Source: Candidatus Rhodoblastus alkanivorans (GTDB taxonomy: Bacteria > Pseudomonadota > Alphaproteobacteria > Rhizobiales > Beijerinckiaceae). From it: DNA of 64,000 bases. The notes under the pieces were generated by a model that was not told the DNA's origin, did no database searches, and saw nothing but the letters and a program-made list of their open reading frames with translations. The position numbers and the translations under genes were made by a program. This document shows, one piece after another, positions 34,138 through 43,867 of the stretch (the stretch's first letter is position 1; each line of letters starts with the position of its first letter). The stretch is from contig NZ_JAIVFP010000001.1 in NCBI RefSeq assembly GCF_022760755.1, positions 1,071,501 to 1,135,500 of the forward strand, read 5' to 3'.

Positions 34138-37100
34138 ATGGCGCGCGTCACGGGCCCGCAGGCGGCCGTCATCCGCTTCGCCCTGCGCTTTCGCGGCGTC
34201 GTCATCGGCCTCGCCGCCTTGTTCGTCGCCTATGGCTTTTACGCCCTGGGCCACGCGACCTATGACGTCTTTCCCGAATTCGCGCCGCCGGAAGTCAGCA
34301 TCCAGACCGAGGCGCCGGGCCTGTCGCCGCAACAGGTCGAAAGCCTGGTCACCCGCCCCATCGAAGCCGCCGTCGAGGGCGCGGCGGGACAGAAAAGACT
34401 GGTGTCGAATTCGATTCAGGGCCTGTCGGTCATCACGGTCTTTTTCGATCCCGAGACCGACATTCATCTCGACCGGCAATTGGTGGCGGAGCGTCTGACC
34501 CAGGTCGCGGGGCAATTGCCGAATGGCGTCAAGGCGCCGGTCATGACGCCCCTCACCACCTCGACCGAATTCGCGGTCGTCGCCGGCCTGACCTCGTCGC
34601 GTCAGACTTTGATGCGGCTGACGTCGATCGCCAAATGGACGATCACGCCGGCGCTCACGGCGGTTCCCGGCGTCGCCGACGTCGAAATTTTCGGCGGCCA
34701 GACCAGATCGACGCAAATTCTCGTTCATCCCGACAAATTGATCCGTTTCGGCCTCGGGATGGACGACGTCCTGGCCGCCGCGCGGCAGGCGGCGGGCGTG
34801 CGCGGCGCGGGCTTCCTCGGCACGCCCAACCAGCGCATCCTCATCCAGCCGGAGGGCCAGTCCATCACCCCGGACGAGCTTGCCAACGTCGTTCTCGCCC
34901 GCCACGCCGGCGTCAGCGTGACCATCGGCGACGTCGCCGACGTGGTCGCCGCCCCGGAGCCGAGCATCGGCGGCGGCGCGGTCATGGGCGAGCCAGCCGT
35001 GGTCATGAACGTCACCGAGCAATATGGCGCGAACACGCTCGAAGTGACCCGGAACCTCGACAAGGCCTTCGCCGCCTTGCGCCCGGCGCTCGCGCGCGAA
35101 GGCGTCACGCTGCACGACCGGCTGTTTCGCCCCGCCGACTTCATCGCCACCGCCACCGCCAATCTGCGTTCGGCGCTGCTCATCGGCGCCGTGCTGGTGG
35201 TGATCGTCCTGTTCCTGTTCCTGTACGATCTGCGCACGGCGGCGATCTGCTGCACCGCGATTCCCCTGTCGCTGCTCGCCGCCGTCGCCGTCCTGCAACG
35301 GGCCGGGATCACCCTCAACACCATCACCCTCGGCGGCCTCGCGATCGCGCTCGGCGAAGTCGTCGACGATGCCGTCGTCGTCGTCGAGAACGTCACGCGG
35401 CGGCTGCGCGACAACGGCCGGCGCGCCGATCCCCTTCCCGCCGCGCGCGTCGTGCTGGAGGCGACGCTGGAAGTCCGCAGCGCCGTCATTTACGCGACCT
35501 TCGCGGTCATACTGGTGTTCCTGCCGGTCGCGACCATTTCCGGCGTCGGCGGCCGCATGTTCGGGCCGCTGGCGACGACCTATATCGCCGCCGTCCTCGC
35601 CTCGCTCATCGTCGCCATCAGCGTGACCCCGGCGCTCGCCCTCGTCCTCCTGCGGCATCACACCCAGGAGCGCGAGCCGCCGGCGATGGTCTGGAGCCGG
35701 CGCGTCTATGAATCGATCCTGCGCCGCGTCGCCCGCGCGCCGCTTCTGGCGGTCGGGGTCTCGGTGGCGGCGACTCTCGCGGGACTTTCGCTCCTGCCCC
35801 TGTTCGGCGCGACTTTCCTGCCGGAACTTCACGAAGGCCATTTCGTCGTCCATATGACGGCGACGCCCGGCACGTCGCTGGGCGAATCCATGCGCATGGG
35901 CGCGCGGGTGACGGCGGCGCTGGAAAAGCTCCCGATCGTCGGCGTCATCTCGCAGCGCGCCGGCCGGGCCGAACTGACCGCCGACACCCATGGCGTGCAT
36001 CAAAGCGAGTTCGAGGTCGTCCTGAGAAAGACGACGGGCGCCGGAGCCGAGACGGCCAAGCCCGAAATCCTCAAGGCCCTTTCGGATTTTCCCGGGGTGG
36101 CGATCTCGGTCAACACCTTCCTGACCGAGCGCATCGACGAGACTTTTTCCGGCTATGCGGCGCCTTTCGCCGTCAATGTCTTCGGCGAGGATCTCGACGC
36201 CATCGACGCGACGGCGCGAAAAGTCTTCGACATTCTGCGGCAGGTTCCGGGCGCGGCCTCGGTCGAGATCCAGTCGCCGCCGGGCCTGCCGCAACTCGCG
36301 ATCAAGCTGCGCCGCGCAAGCCTCACCCGCTGGGGCGTCGATCCGATGACGGTCCTCGATACCGTGAGCGCGGCCTCTCAAGGCGTGGTGGCCGGACAGA
36401 CCTATGAAGGCGACCGCGTCTACAACCTCATCGTCAAACTGGCGCCGTCCAGGCAGGACGGCGTCGCGGCGCTCGGCGGCCTGCCGGTGCGGGCGCGCGA
36501 CGGCGCCTATATTCCCTTGCGGCTGGTGGCCGACATCGAGCCGACTTCCGGCTATTACCGCATCCAGCACCAAGGCGGGCGGCGCCTGCAAACGGTGACG
36601 GCGGATGTCGAAGGCCGCGCCTTGTCGGCCTTCGTGGACGAAGCCAAGGCGCGGCTCGACGCCGCGGTCAAGCCGCCGAAAGGCGTCTATATCGAATTTT
36701 CGGGCGCGGCCGAGGGGCAGGCGCAGGCGCGGCGCGACCTCGCCGTCAAAGCTCTGTTCGCCGCGCTCGGCATCGTCATTCTGCTGTCGATCGTCACCCG
36801 GAACTGGCGCAACCTTCTGCTGGTCCTGGTCAATCTTCCCTTCGCGCTGGTGGGCGGACTTTTCGCGGCTTTCCTGTCCGGCGGGGTCCTGTCGCTCGGC
36901 TCGCTCGTCGGCTTCGTGACTTTGTGCGGCATCACCTTGCGCAATTCCATGATCATGATCTCCCATTTCGCCCATCTGGTCGAAGTCGAGGGACGGCGAT
37001 GGGGGCCGGAAACCGCCATCGCCGGCGCTTCCGACCGGCTGTCGCCGATCCTGATCACCTCCTTCGTTACCGGGCTCGGGCTGCTGCCGCTCGCCGTCGG

Positions 37101-37278
37101 CATGAACGCGCCCGGCCGCGAAATCGAAGGCCCGATGGCCATGGTGATTCTCGGCGGCCTGATCACCTCGATGGCCCTCAATCTGCTCGTCCTGCCCGCC
37201 CTGGCGCAATTATACGGACGCTTCGAGCCGAAAACGGCCGAGGAGGAACTGGAAGAAAGCGAAGCAGCGTCCTTCTGA
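34138..37278 (+). CDS. RND heavy-metal/multidrug efflux pump (CzcA/CusA family)
   Basis: Inner-membrane proton-driven pump of 1046 residues with two transmembrane halves and two large periplasmic loops. Typical RND features: Y-D-V-F-P-E-F-A-P-P-E-V-S-I-Q-T near 45, G-E-V-V-D-D-A-V-V-V-V-E-N in TM4 (about 405-417) with the DD charge-relay acids, and G-M-N-A-P-G-R-E-I-E-G-P-M-A near 990. The short first helix region and the V-D-D-A-V-V form place it in the HME (metal) clade, CzcA-like. The substrate (Cu, Ag, Zn, Co, Ni) cannot be told. It is the last gene of the operon. Confidence 0.9.
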   Translation: MARVTGPQAAVIRFALRFRGVVIGLAALFVAYGFYALGHATYDVFPEFAPPEVSIQTEAPGLSPQQVESLVTRPIEAAVEGAAGQKRLVSNSIQGLSVITVFFDPETDIHLDRQLVAERLTQVAGQLPNGVKAPVMTPLTTSTEFAVVAGLTSSRQTLMRLTSIAKWTITPALTAVPGVADVEIFGGQTRSTQILVHPDKLIRFGLGMDDVLAAARQAAGVRGAGFLGTPNQRILIQPEGQSITPDELANVVLARHAGVSVTIGDVADVVAAPEPSIGGGAVMGEPAVVMNVTEQYGANTLEVTRNLDKAFAALRPALAREGVTLHDRLFRPADFIATATANLRSALLIGAVLVVIVLFLFLYDLRTAAICCTAIPLSLLAAVAVLQRAGITLNTITLGGLAIALGEVVDDAVVVVENVTRRLRDNGRRADPLPAARVVLEATLEVRSAVIYATFAVILVFLPVATISGVGGRMFGPLATTYIAAVLASLIVAISVTPALALVLLRHHTQEREPPAMVWSRRVYESILRRVARAPLLAVGVSVAATLAGLSLLPLFGATFLPELHEGHFVVHMTATPGTSLGESMRMGARVTAALEKLPIVGVISQRAGRAELTADTHGVHQSEFEVVLRKTTGAGAETAKPEILKALSDFPGVAISVNTFLTERIDETFSGYAAPFAVNVFGEDLDAIDATARKVFDILRQVPGAASVEIQSPPGLPQLAIKLRRASLTRWGVDPMTVLDTVSAASQGVVAGQTYEGDRVYNLIVKLAPSRQDGVAALGGLPVRARDGAYIPLRLVADIEPTSGYYRIQHQGGRRLQTVTADVEGRALSAFVDEAKARLDAAVKPPKGVYIEFSGAAEGQAQARRDLAVKALFAALGIVILLSIVTRNWRNLLLVLVNLPFALVGGLFAAFLSGGVLSLGSLVGFVTLCGITLRNSMIMISHFAHLVEVEGRRWGPETAIAGASDRLSPILITSFVTGLGLLPLAVGMNAPGREIEGPMAMVILGGLITSMALNLLVLPALAQLYGRFEPKTAEEELEESEAASF

Positions 37279-37394
37279 TCGCGTTCGCCCGCCATGAGCG
37301 CGGCGGTGCGGACGTTTTGACAGGTTTTCGACGCAAGCCTATAAGCCGTGGCTCCGCCAGGGCCCAAAGATTACAGCCAGCCGGAGCCGATGCG

Positions 37395-38042
37395 ATGACG
37401 TTGCGCAGCATGAATCTGGACGCTTTCCGGGCGACGCCCCTGACCCGCGAGCCGTTCGAGTTCCTCGCCGTCCCCAATTTCCTCAACCCGGAAGCCTGCG
37501 CCGAGATCAATCGCGACTATCCGAAGATCGGCGAGAGCGGCAGTTTTCCGGTCGCCCAGCTTTCCTTCGGCCCGGCCTTCCAGAATTTCCTCGATGAGAT
37601 GGCGAGCGACGAATTCCGCGCCGCCTTCGCCGAGAAATTCGACGTCGATCTGACCGGGCGGCCCCACACCATCACTGTGCGCGGCCGCTGCAGCGCCAGG
37701 GACGGCCGCATCCATACCGACACCAAGAGCAAGATCCTCACCCTGCTGATCTATATGAATCCGGAATGGGAACATGCCGGCGGACGGTTGAGGCTGCTCA
37801 AATCCAACGCCGGTCTGGACGATCCGATCATGGAGGTCCCGCCCGCCGCCGGCACTCTGCTCGCCTTCAAGAGGTCGGACAATTCCTGGCACGGCCACAA
37901 GCCGTTCGAGGGCGAGCGCCGGGTCATCCAGTTCAACTGGGTGACGTCCGAAGGCGACCGCCGCATCGCCATGCTGCGCCATCATCTCTCGGCCAAGTTC
38001 AAGCGCCTGTTCGGCAAGACGCCGGAACAGCCCTACGCCTGA
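37395..38042 (+). CDS. 2OG-Fe(II) oxygenase superfamily protein
   Basis: A 215-residue enzyme of the prolyl-hydroxylase-like 2-oxoglutarate/Fe(II) fold. The iron triad is visible as H-T-D (in R-I-H-T-D-T-K-S-K, near 98-100) and the distal H in S-W-H-G-H-K-P (near 164), with the 2OG-binding Arg in G-E-R-R-V-I-Q-F-N-W. An N-terminal segment (L-A-V-P-N-F-L-N-P-E-A-C) matches the family. The target is unknown; the neighbouring glycosyltransferase at 38429-39475 suggests a cell-surface glycan or peptide role, only as inference. Confidence 0.85.
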   Translation: MTLRSMNLDAFRATPLTREPFEFLAVPNFLNPEACAEINRDYPKIGESGSFPVAQLSFGPAFQNFLDEMASDEFRAAFAEKFDVDLTGRPHTITVRGRCSARDGRIHTDTKSKILTLLIYMNPEWEHAGGRLRLLKSNAGLDDPIMEVPPAAGTLLAFKRSDNSWHGHKPFEGERRVIQFNWVTSEGDRRIAMLRHHLSAKFKRLFGKTPEQPYA

Positions 38043-38304
38043 CCCCCAGGCCATCGGCGCCCGAAAGCGCTGGGGCCTGCACGCCGTGGTTGTGGAGTGT
38101 GCGGAAAAAAGTGAAAAAGCAACGGTTTTCACACCGAAATCGCGCGATTCCGATGAGAATATGAGCCGTTTCCGGCTTTTTTCCACACCGGTCGAATCAC
38201 GCAATCAAAGGTTGTGGCGACCAAATCCGCCATGCCGCACGCCGTAATTTCCACGGCCTTTTCAAAGCATTAGCCGAGAGCGCCCGACCGCTGCGCGAAA
38301 AAAT

Positions 38305-38320
38305 TGTTTCACATGAAACA
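38305..38320. promoter_or_regulatory. parS-like palindrome
   Basis: TGTTTCACATGAAACA differs at one central position (A for G) from the widely conserved ParB-binding parS, TGTTTCACGTGAAACA. It lies in a non-coding region away from any parAB genes visible here. One match in 64 kb could be chance, but a 15-of-16 match to a palindrome is unlikely. Confidence 0.5.
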
Positions 38321-38359
38321 AAACGAGAACATCCGTTGGGCAGAAAAATCAACCGGCGC

Positions 38360-38398
38360 AATTTCCACTTTTTCCAATTTCCACTTTTTCCAATTTCC
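38360..38398. repeat. Tandem 16-bp repeat (2.4 copies)
   Basis: The unit AATTTCCACTTTTTCC occurs twice head-to-tail, followed by a partial third copy AATTTCC. It lies 31-69 bp beyond the glycosyltransferase stop codon, so it may be within that gene's 3' region. Confidence 0.8.
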
Positions 38399-38428
38399 GC
38401 CTTTCGGCTCCGCCGCCTCCCGGCGGCT

Positions 38429-39475
38429 TTATTCATCCGCCCAGATTTTCCGATAGACGCCGATGATTTCCGCGACCTCGCGGTCGCGGTTGAAGGCGTC
38501 CATCACCCGCGCCCGCGCCCGTTCGCCGATCCCTTCGATCCTTTCAGGCTCGCGCATCAGCGGCTCGATCGAGGCGGACAGGGCGTCCACGTCGCCGGTC
38601 GGGGCCAGCACCCCGGTCACGCCGTCCTCGATCACCAGTTCCGCCGCGCCGGCGCGGGTCGCCACCACCGCATTGCCCGCCGCCATCGCCTCCAGCATGG
38701 TCAGGCCGAAACCCTCGACCCGCGAGGCGAAAACATAGATCGAAATGCGCTGGTACCACGCCGGCACCTCTTGAATCGGCAATTCGCCGAGAAAGCGGAT
38801 GCGGTGCGAAAGGCCGGCGGCGGCGATATCCGCTTTCAGCCTGTCCACGAAAGGCGCGTTGTCCACCGTGATCAGGCCGACGATGACGGCGGTGAAATCG
38901 GGATATTTCGGCAGCAGCCGCAGCATGGCGGCGACGAAAAGGTCGATGCCCTTCTGCTTGCGCACCCGGCCGAAGACGCCGATCCCATATTTGCCCGGCA
39001 GGCCCGTCGCGGCGAAGGCGGCGGCGCGATCCTGCGGCGGCTTGTAGGCGTCGAGATCGATGCCGTGATGGATGACGGTCGCCGGGCGTTCGAGGAAAGA
39101 CGCCGAAATCTCGCTGGTGGCGATGATCTCGTCCATCCGCGCGATCAGGAACCGGGTGAAGGCGGTATGGCGGCGCTGGCCGGCCGAATTGAAAATGAGC
39201 GCGAAGCGCCAGCCGAGCCATTTGAGCAGCAGGCCGACAACCATTTCGTCATTGCGGCGCGCGTGCCAGATGCGGGCGCGGTGGCGCTTTGGCGGTTGGA
39301 AGCGCAGACGCAGCAGGTCGAGAATGGAGAGGCGGGCAATGCCCTCCGGCGCGTCGGGGCCGAACCAGACGGCGTCGCGCTTCCGAGCGATCAGCGGCGC
39401 GATCGTGCGGTTGACCGCGGTGCCGCCCGAATAGCGGAAGCTCAGATTGGGAATGATGACTTCTATCTCGTCCAA
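38429..39475 (-). CDS. Family-4 glycosyltransferase, LpcC-like (LPS core)
   Basis: A 348-residue GT-B enzyme. The N-terminus I-E-V-I-I-P-N-L-S-F-R-Y-S-G-G-T resembles LPS-core mannosyltransferase LpcC of rhizobia; the C-terminal half has G-V-F-G-R-V-R-K-Q-K-G-I-D (nucleotide-sugar contact), and the E-x7-E motif E-G-F-G-L-T-M-L-E near 278. The likely start is TTG 39475 with GAGG upstream: it yields the expected length, whereas the frame extending to 39688 adds an Arg-rich segment with no homology. It likely adds a sugar to lipid A-core on the cytoplasmic face of the inner membrane. Confidence 0.78.
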   Translation of the reverse strand: MDEIEVIIPNLSFRYSGGTAVNRTIAPLIARKRDAVWFGPDAPEGIARLSILDLLRLRFQPPKRHRARIWHARRNDEMVVGLLLKWLGWRFALIFNSAGQRRHTAFTRFLIARMDEIIATSEISASFLERPATVIHHGIDLDAYKPPQDRAAAFAATGLPGKYGIGVFGRVRKQKGIDLFVAAMLRLLPKYPDFTAVIVGLITVDNAPFVDRLKADIAAAGLSHRIRFLGELPIQEVPAWYQRISIYVFASRVEGFGLTMLEAMAAGNAVVATRAGAAELVIEDGVTGVLAPTGDVDALSASIEPLMREPERIEGIGERARARVMDAFNRDREVAEIIGVYRKIWADE

Positions 39476-39740
39476 AATCCGGTCCTCGACGGGCTGTTCC
39501 GGCGCCCGTCGGGGGCGAATAAACCATCGGCGGCATTTGCGAAACCCGCTTAATGGGCGAGGCCGCCTTTCGCGGAAGTAGGGGAAAATTTCCCGAAAAT
39601 CCCGGGATTGTTTGAACTGTGCGGGATGGACGGCCAATGTTAAGAAAGGCGGGTCCTCCCAGGGACACGAAGGTTTGTTCCGAAACATGCCCGGCTGACG
39701 AGCGATTTTCCGTCCACGCGGCGGAAAATCGCTCTTTTCG

Positions 39741-40352
39741 TCAGGACTTCTGCGCTTCGAGCGCCGCCCGCATCAGATCCATCGAGGTGCGCGCGCCGAG
39801 CTTGGTTTTCAGCGCGGTGCAATTATTCGCGATCGTCTTGTAGGAGACGCCGAGCTTGTCGGCGATGGCGCCCATGGTTTCGCCGGCGGCGAGCAGGCGC
39901 ACGATTTCGAGCTCACGCTGCGAAAGCTGCGCCAGCTTCTTGTCGAATTGGGCGAAGGCCATTTTCTGCGCCAGATCGCCGGGCAGATAGGTCCCGCCGG
40001 CCCAGACTTTTCGCAGGGCGGCGACGAAAAGGGAAGGATCGTCGTTCTTGGCGACATAGCCCTTGGCGCCGACCTTGATGGCGCGGGCGGCGAAGGCCGG
40101 GTCGTCGTTCATGCTGAACATGACGATGCGCGCCGCCGGGTCCTGGGCGAGGACGCGGGTCGCGAGTTCGAAGCCCGACACGCCGGGCAGGTTGATGTCG
40201 ATCACCGCAACGTCCGGCGCTTGCGCGCCATAGGCGGCAAGGCCCGATTCGGCGTCACAGGCGTCGAAGACTTCCATGTCCGGCTCGGCCGAAAGCAGGG
40301 CCTTGCAGCCGGAAACGACGACCGGATGGTCATCGACGATCAGAACGCGCAT
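39741..40352 (-). CDS. NarL/FixJ-family response regulator
   Basis: A 203-residue regulator with an N-terminal receiver domain (M-R-V-L-I-V-D-D-H-P, phospho-acceptor Asp in V-A-V-I-D-I-N-L-P) and a C-terminal LuxR-type helix-turn-helix (L-S-Q-R-E-L-E-I-V-R-L-L-A-A-G-E-T-M-G-A-I-A-D-K-L). GGGAGG stands seven bases before ATG 40352. No kinase gene is adjacent, so it is an orphan in this window. Its targets are unknown. Confidence 0.9.
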   Translation of the reverse strand: MRVLIVDDHPVVVSGCKALLSAEPDMEVFDACDAESGLAAYGAQAPDVAVIDINLPGVSGFELATRVLAQDPAARIVMFSMNDDPAFAARAIKVGAKGYVAKNDDPSLFVAALRKVWAGGTYLPGDLAQKMAFAQFDKKLAQLSQRELEIVRLLAAGETMGAIADKLGVSYKTIANNCTALKTKLGARTSMDLMRAALEAQKS

Positions 40353-40438
40353 GACGCGGCCTCCCTTCCGCGCTGAAACATGCGTTACACAGCGCGCAGG
40401 CGCAAGGCGCCGCTCGCGCGGGAAAAACGCCGAAGGTC

Positions 40439-40468
40439 TTGCCAAAAGGCGCGAAATCCCGTTATTAG
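40439..40468 (+). promoter_or_regulatory. Candidate promoter of the leucine leader/leuA transcript
   Basis: TTGCCA (40439-40444; five of six to TTGACA) and TATTAG (40463-40468; four of six to TATAAT) with an 18-bp spacer. It would start transcription about 45 bases upstream of the leader peptide. No competing pair is better placed. Confidence 0.45.
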
Positions 40469-40517
40469 AATTGTTCGTCCAAGTTTAGAGCCGCCCGTGT
40501 CCTTTGACGCTGACCAG

Positions 40518-40619
40518 ATGCTGACGATGAAAGCCGGCGCTTTTCGCCCGGCGGCGTCGGCGCGCGCGCTCGCCGGAAATTTGCGCTCGACGCTTCTTCT
40601 TCTCCTTAGCAACCCCTGA
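40518..40619 (+). CDS. leuL: Leucine-rich leader peptide (attenuator of leuA)
   Basis: A 33-codon peptide ending R-S-T-L-L-L-L-L-S-N-P before TGA contains five consecutive leucine codons (CTT CTT CTT CTC CTT). Ribosome stalling there when leucyl-tRNA is scarce would let the downstream RNA fold differently. ATG 40518 or ATG 40527 (30 codons) may be the start; the ribosome site is weak at both. It lies 138 bp upstream of leuA, whose product makes leucine. This kind of leader is known for leucine operons; the particular sequence was found by reading. Confidence 0.8.
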   Translation: MLTMKAGAFRPAASARALAGNLRSTLLLLLSNP

Positions 40620-40660
40620 GGGCCGGCCGGGCGTCGCCTGGGCGCTCAGGGGTGATTTCG
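40613..40660 (+). promoter_or_regulatory. Attenuator hairpin region before leuA
   Basis: CCCCTGAG (40613-40620, overlapping the leader stop) and CTCAGGGG (40645-40652) are exact inverted copies, with GC-rich alternatives between (GGCCGGCC). They can form mutually exclusive stems as expected for transcription attenuation controlled by the leader. A T-run is poor (TGATTTCG), so the terminating form is not certain. Confidence 0.55.
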
Positions 40661-40757
40661 CCGCAAGCCTTTACCGGCCCCGGCGCCGCACGCCGTCAAG
40701 CGCAACAGAACGGACGATGCGGAAGAGCCAAGGGGCGTCAATCGTCAGGAAAAGCCG

Positions 40758-42332
<1,575 letters not shown>

Positions 42333-42337
42333 TCCGG

Positions 42338-42368
42338 AGCGCCGCCCGCGGCGCTCGCGGGCGGCGCT
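42338..42368 (+). terminator. Intrinsic terminator-like hairpin after leuA
   Basis: Thirteen-base perfect stem (AGCGCCGCCCGCG, 42338-42350, with 42356-42368), loop of five, then TTTCCC. The short T-run is weak, but the stem is very stable and begins six bases beyond the leuA stop. Confidence 0.75.
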
Positions 42369-42440
42369 TTCCCACGGACTTGAACTCGGCCCTGGCGTCT
42401 TCGCTCCGGCGTCCTATCTAAGGGACGTCCGGAGGCTGTC

Positions 42441-42812
42441 ATGATCGGATTTCTGCTTCGCGCCGCCATCGTTGCGCTCGGTCTCTGGGTGGCTTCGCGC
42501 ATTGTCCCGGGGATTGGTTTCAATTCGACCGAAACCCTGGTTTTGGCGGCGATTTTGCTCGGAATCGCCAACGCCATCGTCCGGCCGGTCCTGATCGTCC
42601 TCACCCTCCCGATCACGATTCTGACCCTCGGGCTGTTCCTTCTGGTCGTTAACGGTCTGATGATCGAGCTTGTCGCGCATCTGCTTGACGGTTTCGTCGT
42701 CAGTGGTTTTGGCGCGGCGATCCTGGCTTCGCTGGTGGTCACCATCGTAAGCTGGGTCGTCTCCTGGTCGGTCGGACCGAGCGGTTTCGAAGTCATGGTC
42801 GTGAGGCGCTGA
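42441..42812 (+). CDS. Phage-holin-family (PF04020-like) membrane protein
   Basis: A 123-residue four-helix membrane protein. The motif N-A-I-V-R-P-V-L-I-V-L-T-L-P-I-T-I-L-T-L-G-L-F is the hallmark of the phage holin family 4 / DUF360 group, which is widespread on bacterial chromosomes and not necessarily lytic. GGAGG precedes ATG 42441. No lysis or phage genes flank it, so a housekeeping membrane role is more likely. Confidence 0.85.
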   Translation: MIGFLLRAAIVALGLWVASRIVPGIGFNSTETLVLAAILLGIANAIVRPVLIVLTLPITILTLGLFLLVVNGLMIELVAHLLDGFVVSGFGAAILASLVVTIVSWVVSWSVGPSGFEVMVVRR

Positions 42813-42947
42813 CGCGTTCCGAGCATATTTTATTTGGCGCGCCGTGAGAAAAGCCGGCTGTCGGCTGTTCAGGTAAAGGCTGTGTAAGATTCAGCATGTA
42901 GTGTCCTGCCGGTTTGCCCTCTCGCAAACGGGTCGGGGGACGCGCTT

Positions 42948-43859
42948 ATGGAATATGTGTTTTCCTTTCTGGTCTCCGTCGTCGCCTTTTTGGCGTTGAT
43001 GGCGGCTTTGGGGAGCTTTTTCACCGTCCAGACCGCGCAGGTCGCGGTCATCACCCGCTTCAACCGCTATTTGCGGGTCGCCCAGGCCGGATTGAACTGG
43101 AAGGTTCCCTTCATCGACAAGGTCGACGGAAGGTTGAGCCTGCGCGTCGAACAATTGTCGCTGACCATGGAGACCAAGACGAAAGACAATGTCTTCGTCA
43201 CCATTCCGATCTCCGTCCAGACCCGGGTGCGGCCGGAAAAGGCCTATGAGGCTTATTACGCCTTGGCCGATCCCCAGGCGCAGATTCAGTCCTATGTCGA
43301 ACAGGTCGTGCTCGGCCATGTGCCCGGTATGATGCTCGACGAGGTTTTCGCCAGCCAATCGAGCATAGCCGCGGCGGTCAAGCATGAGCTCGACGTCGAT
43401 ATGGCCGGGTTCGGCTATGAAATCGTCAATGTCCTGGTCACCGACATTATTCCCGACGCCAAGGTCAAATCGGCGATGAACGACATCAACGCCGCCCAGC
43501 GCGAGCAGGTCGCGGCGGCGGCGCGCGGCGAGGCCGACAAGATTCTGGTCGTGAAAAAGGCCGAGGCCGAAGCCGAGAGCAAGGCGCTGCAAGGCCAGGG
43601 CATCGCCAATCAGCGCAAGGCGATCATCGACGGCCTGCGCGGTTCGATCGAGGAGTTCCAGAAATCGGTCGGCGACGCCAGCGCCAAGGAGGTCATGCAG
43701 CTCGTGCTGGTGACCCAATATTTCGACACGCTCAAAGCGATCGGCGAACAGGACAAGACCAACACCTTGTTCATCTCCCATGCGCCGGGCGCGGTGCAGT
43801 CTTTCTCGGAACAGATGCTCCAGGCGATCACCGCGAACGAGGCGCGAAAGCAGGCGTGA
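42948..43859 (+). CDS. SPFH/band-7 domain membrane protein
   Basis: A 303-residue protein with one N-terminal transmembrane helix (about 4-25) and an SPFH domain: V-A-V-I-T-R-F-N-R-Y-L-R-V-A-Q-A-G-L-N-W, then T-K-T-K-D-N-V-F-V-T-I-P-I, and a long charged coiled coil after about 185 (N-D-I-N-A-A-Q-R-E-Q-V-A-A-A-A-R-G-E-A-D-K). It resembles HflC/stomatin-type scaffolds that form membrane microdomains or hold proteases. The gene ends eight bases from the convergent YARHG gene. Confidence 0.9.
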   Translation: MEYVFSFLVSVVAFLALMAALGSFFTVQTAQVAVITRFNRYLRVAQAGLNWKVPFIDKVDGRLSLRVEQLSLTMETKTKDNVFVTIPISVQTRVRPEKAYEAYYALADPQAQIQSYVEQVVLGHVPGMMLDEVFASQSSIAAAVKHELDVDMAGFGYEIVNVLVTDIIPDAKVKSAMNDINAAQREQVAAAARGEADKILVVKKAEAEAESKALQGQGIANQRKAIIDGLRGSIEEFQKSVGDASAKEVMQLVLVTQYFDTLKAIGEQDKTNTLFISHAPGAVQSFSEQMLQAITANEARKQA

Positions 43860-43867
43860 GCCTGGCC

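Larger units (their letters stand above)
38043..38428. other. 386-bp intergenic region with several short signals
   Basis: No gene is seen. The stretch is AT-richer than its flanks and holds a parS-like 16-mer (38305-38320), a TTTTCCACA box near 38179-38187 that fits the DnaA-box consensus TTWTNCACA, and a tandem repeat (38360-38398). Confidence 0.6.

Noticed and set aside
34132-37209. Uninterrupted 1025-codon reading frame on the minus strand opposite the RND pump gene
   Set aside because: Long antisense frames are expected in GC-rich genes. The translation is Arg/Gly/Asp-rich without domain motifs or a ribosome site, while the plus strand encodes a full RND pump.
38360-38398. Tandem repeat considered as a CRISPR remnant
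   Set aside because: The 16-bp units adjoin directly with no spacers and no cas genes are present; no CRISPR array was found in the window.
38043-38428. Possible replication origin because of parS-like and DnaA-box-like strings
   Set aside because: Only one good DnaA-box match was found and the usual alphaproteobacterial origin neighbours are absent; it is not enough for oriC.
42441-42812. Holin-family protein as evidence of a prophage
   Set aside because: No lysin, portal, terminase or integrase genes lie near it, and the family is common on chromosomes.
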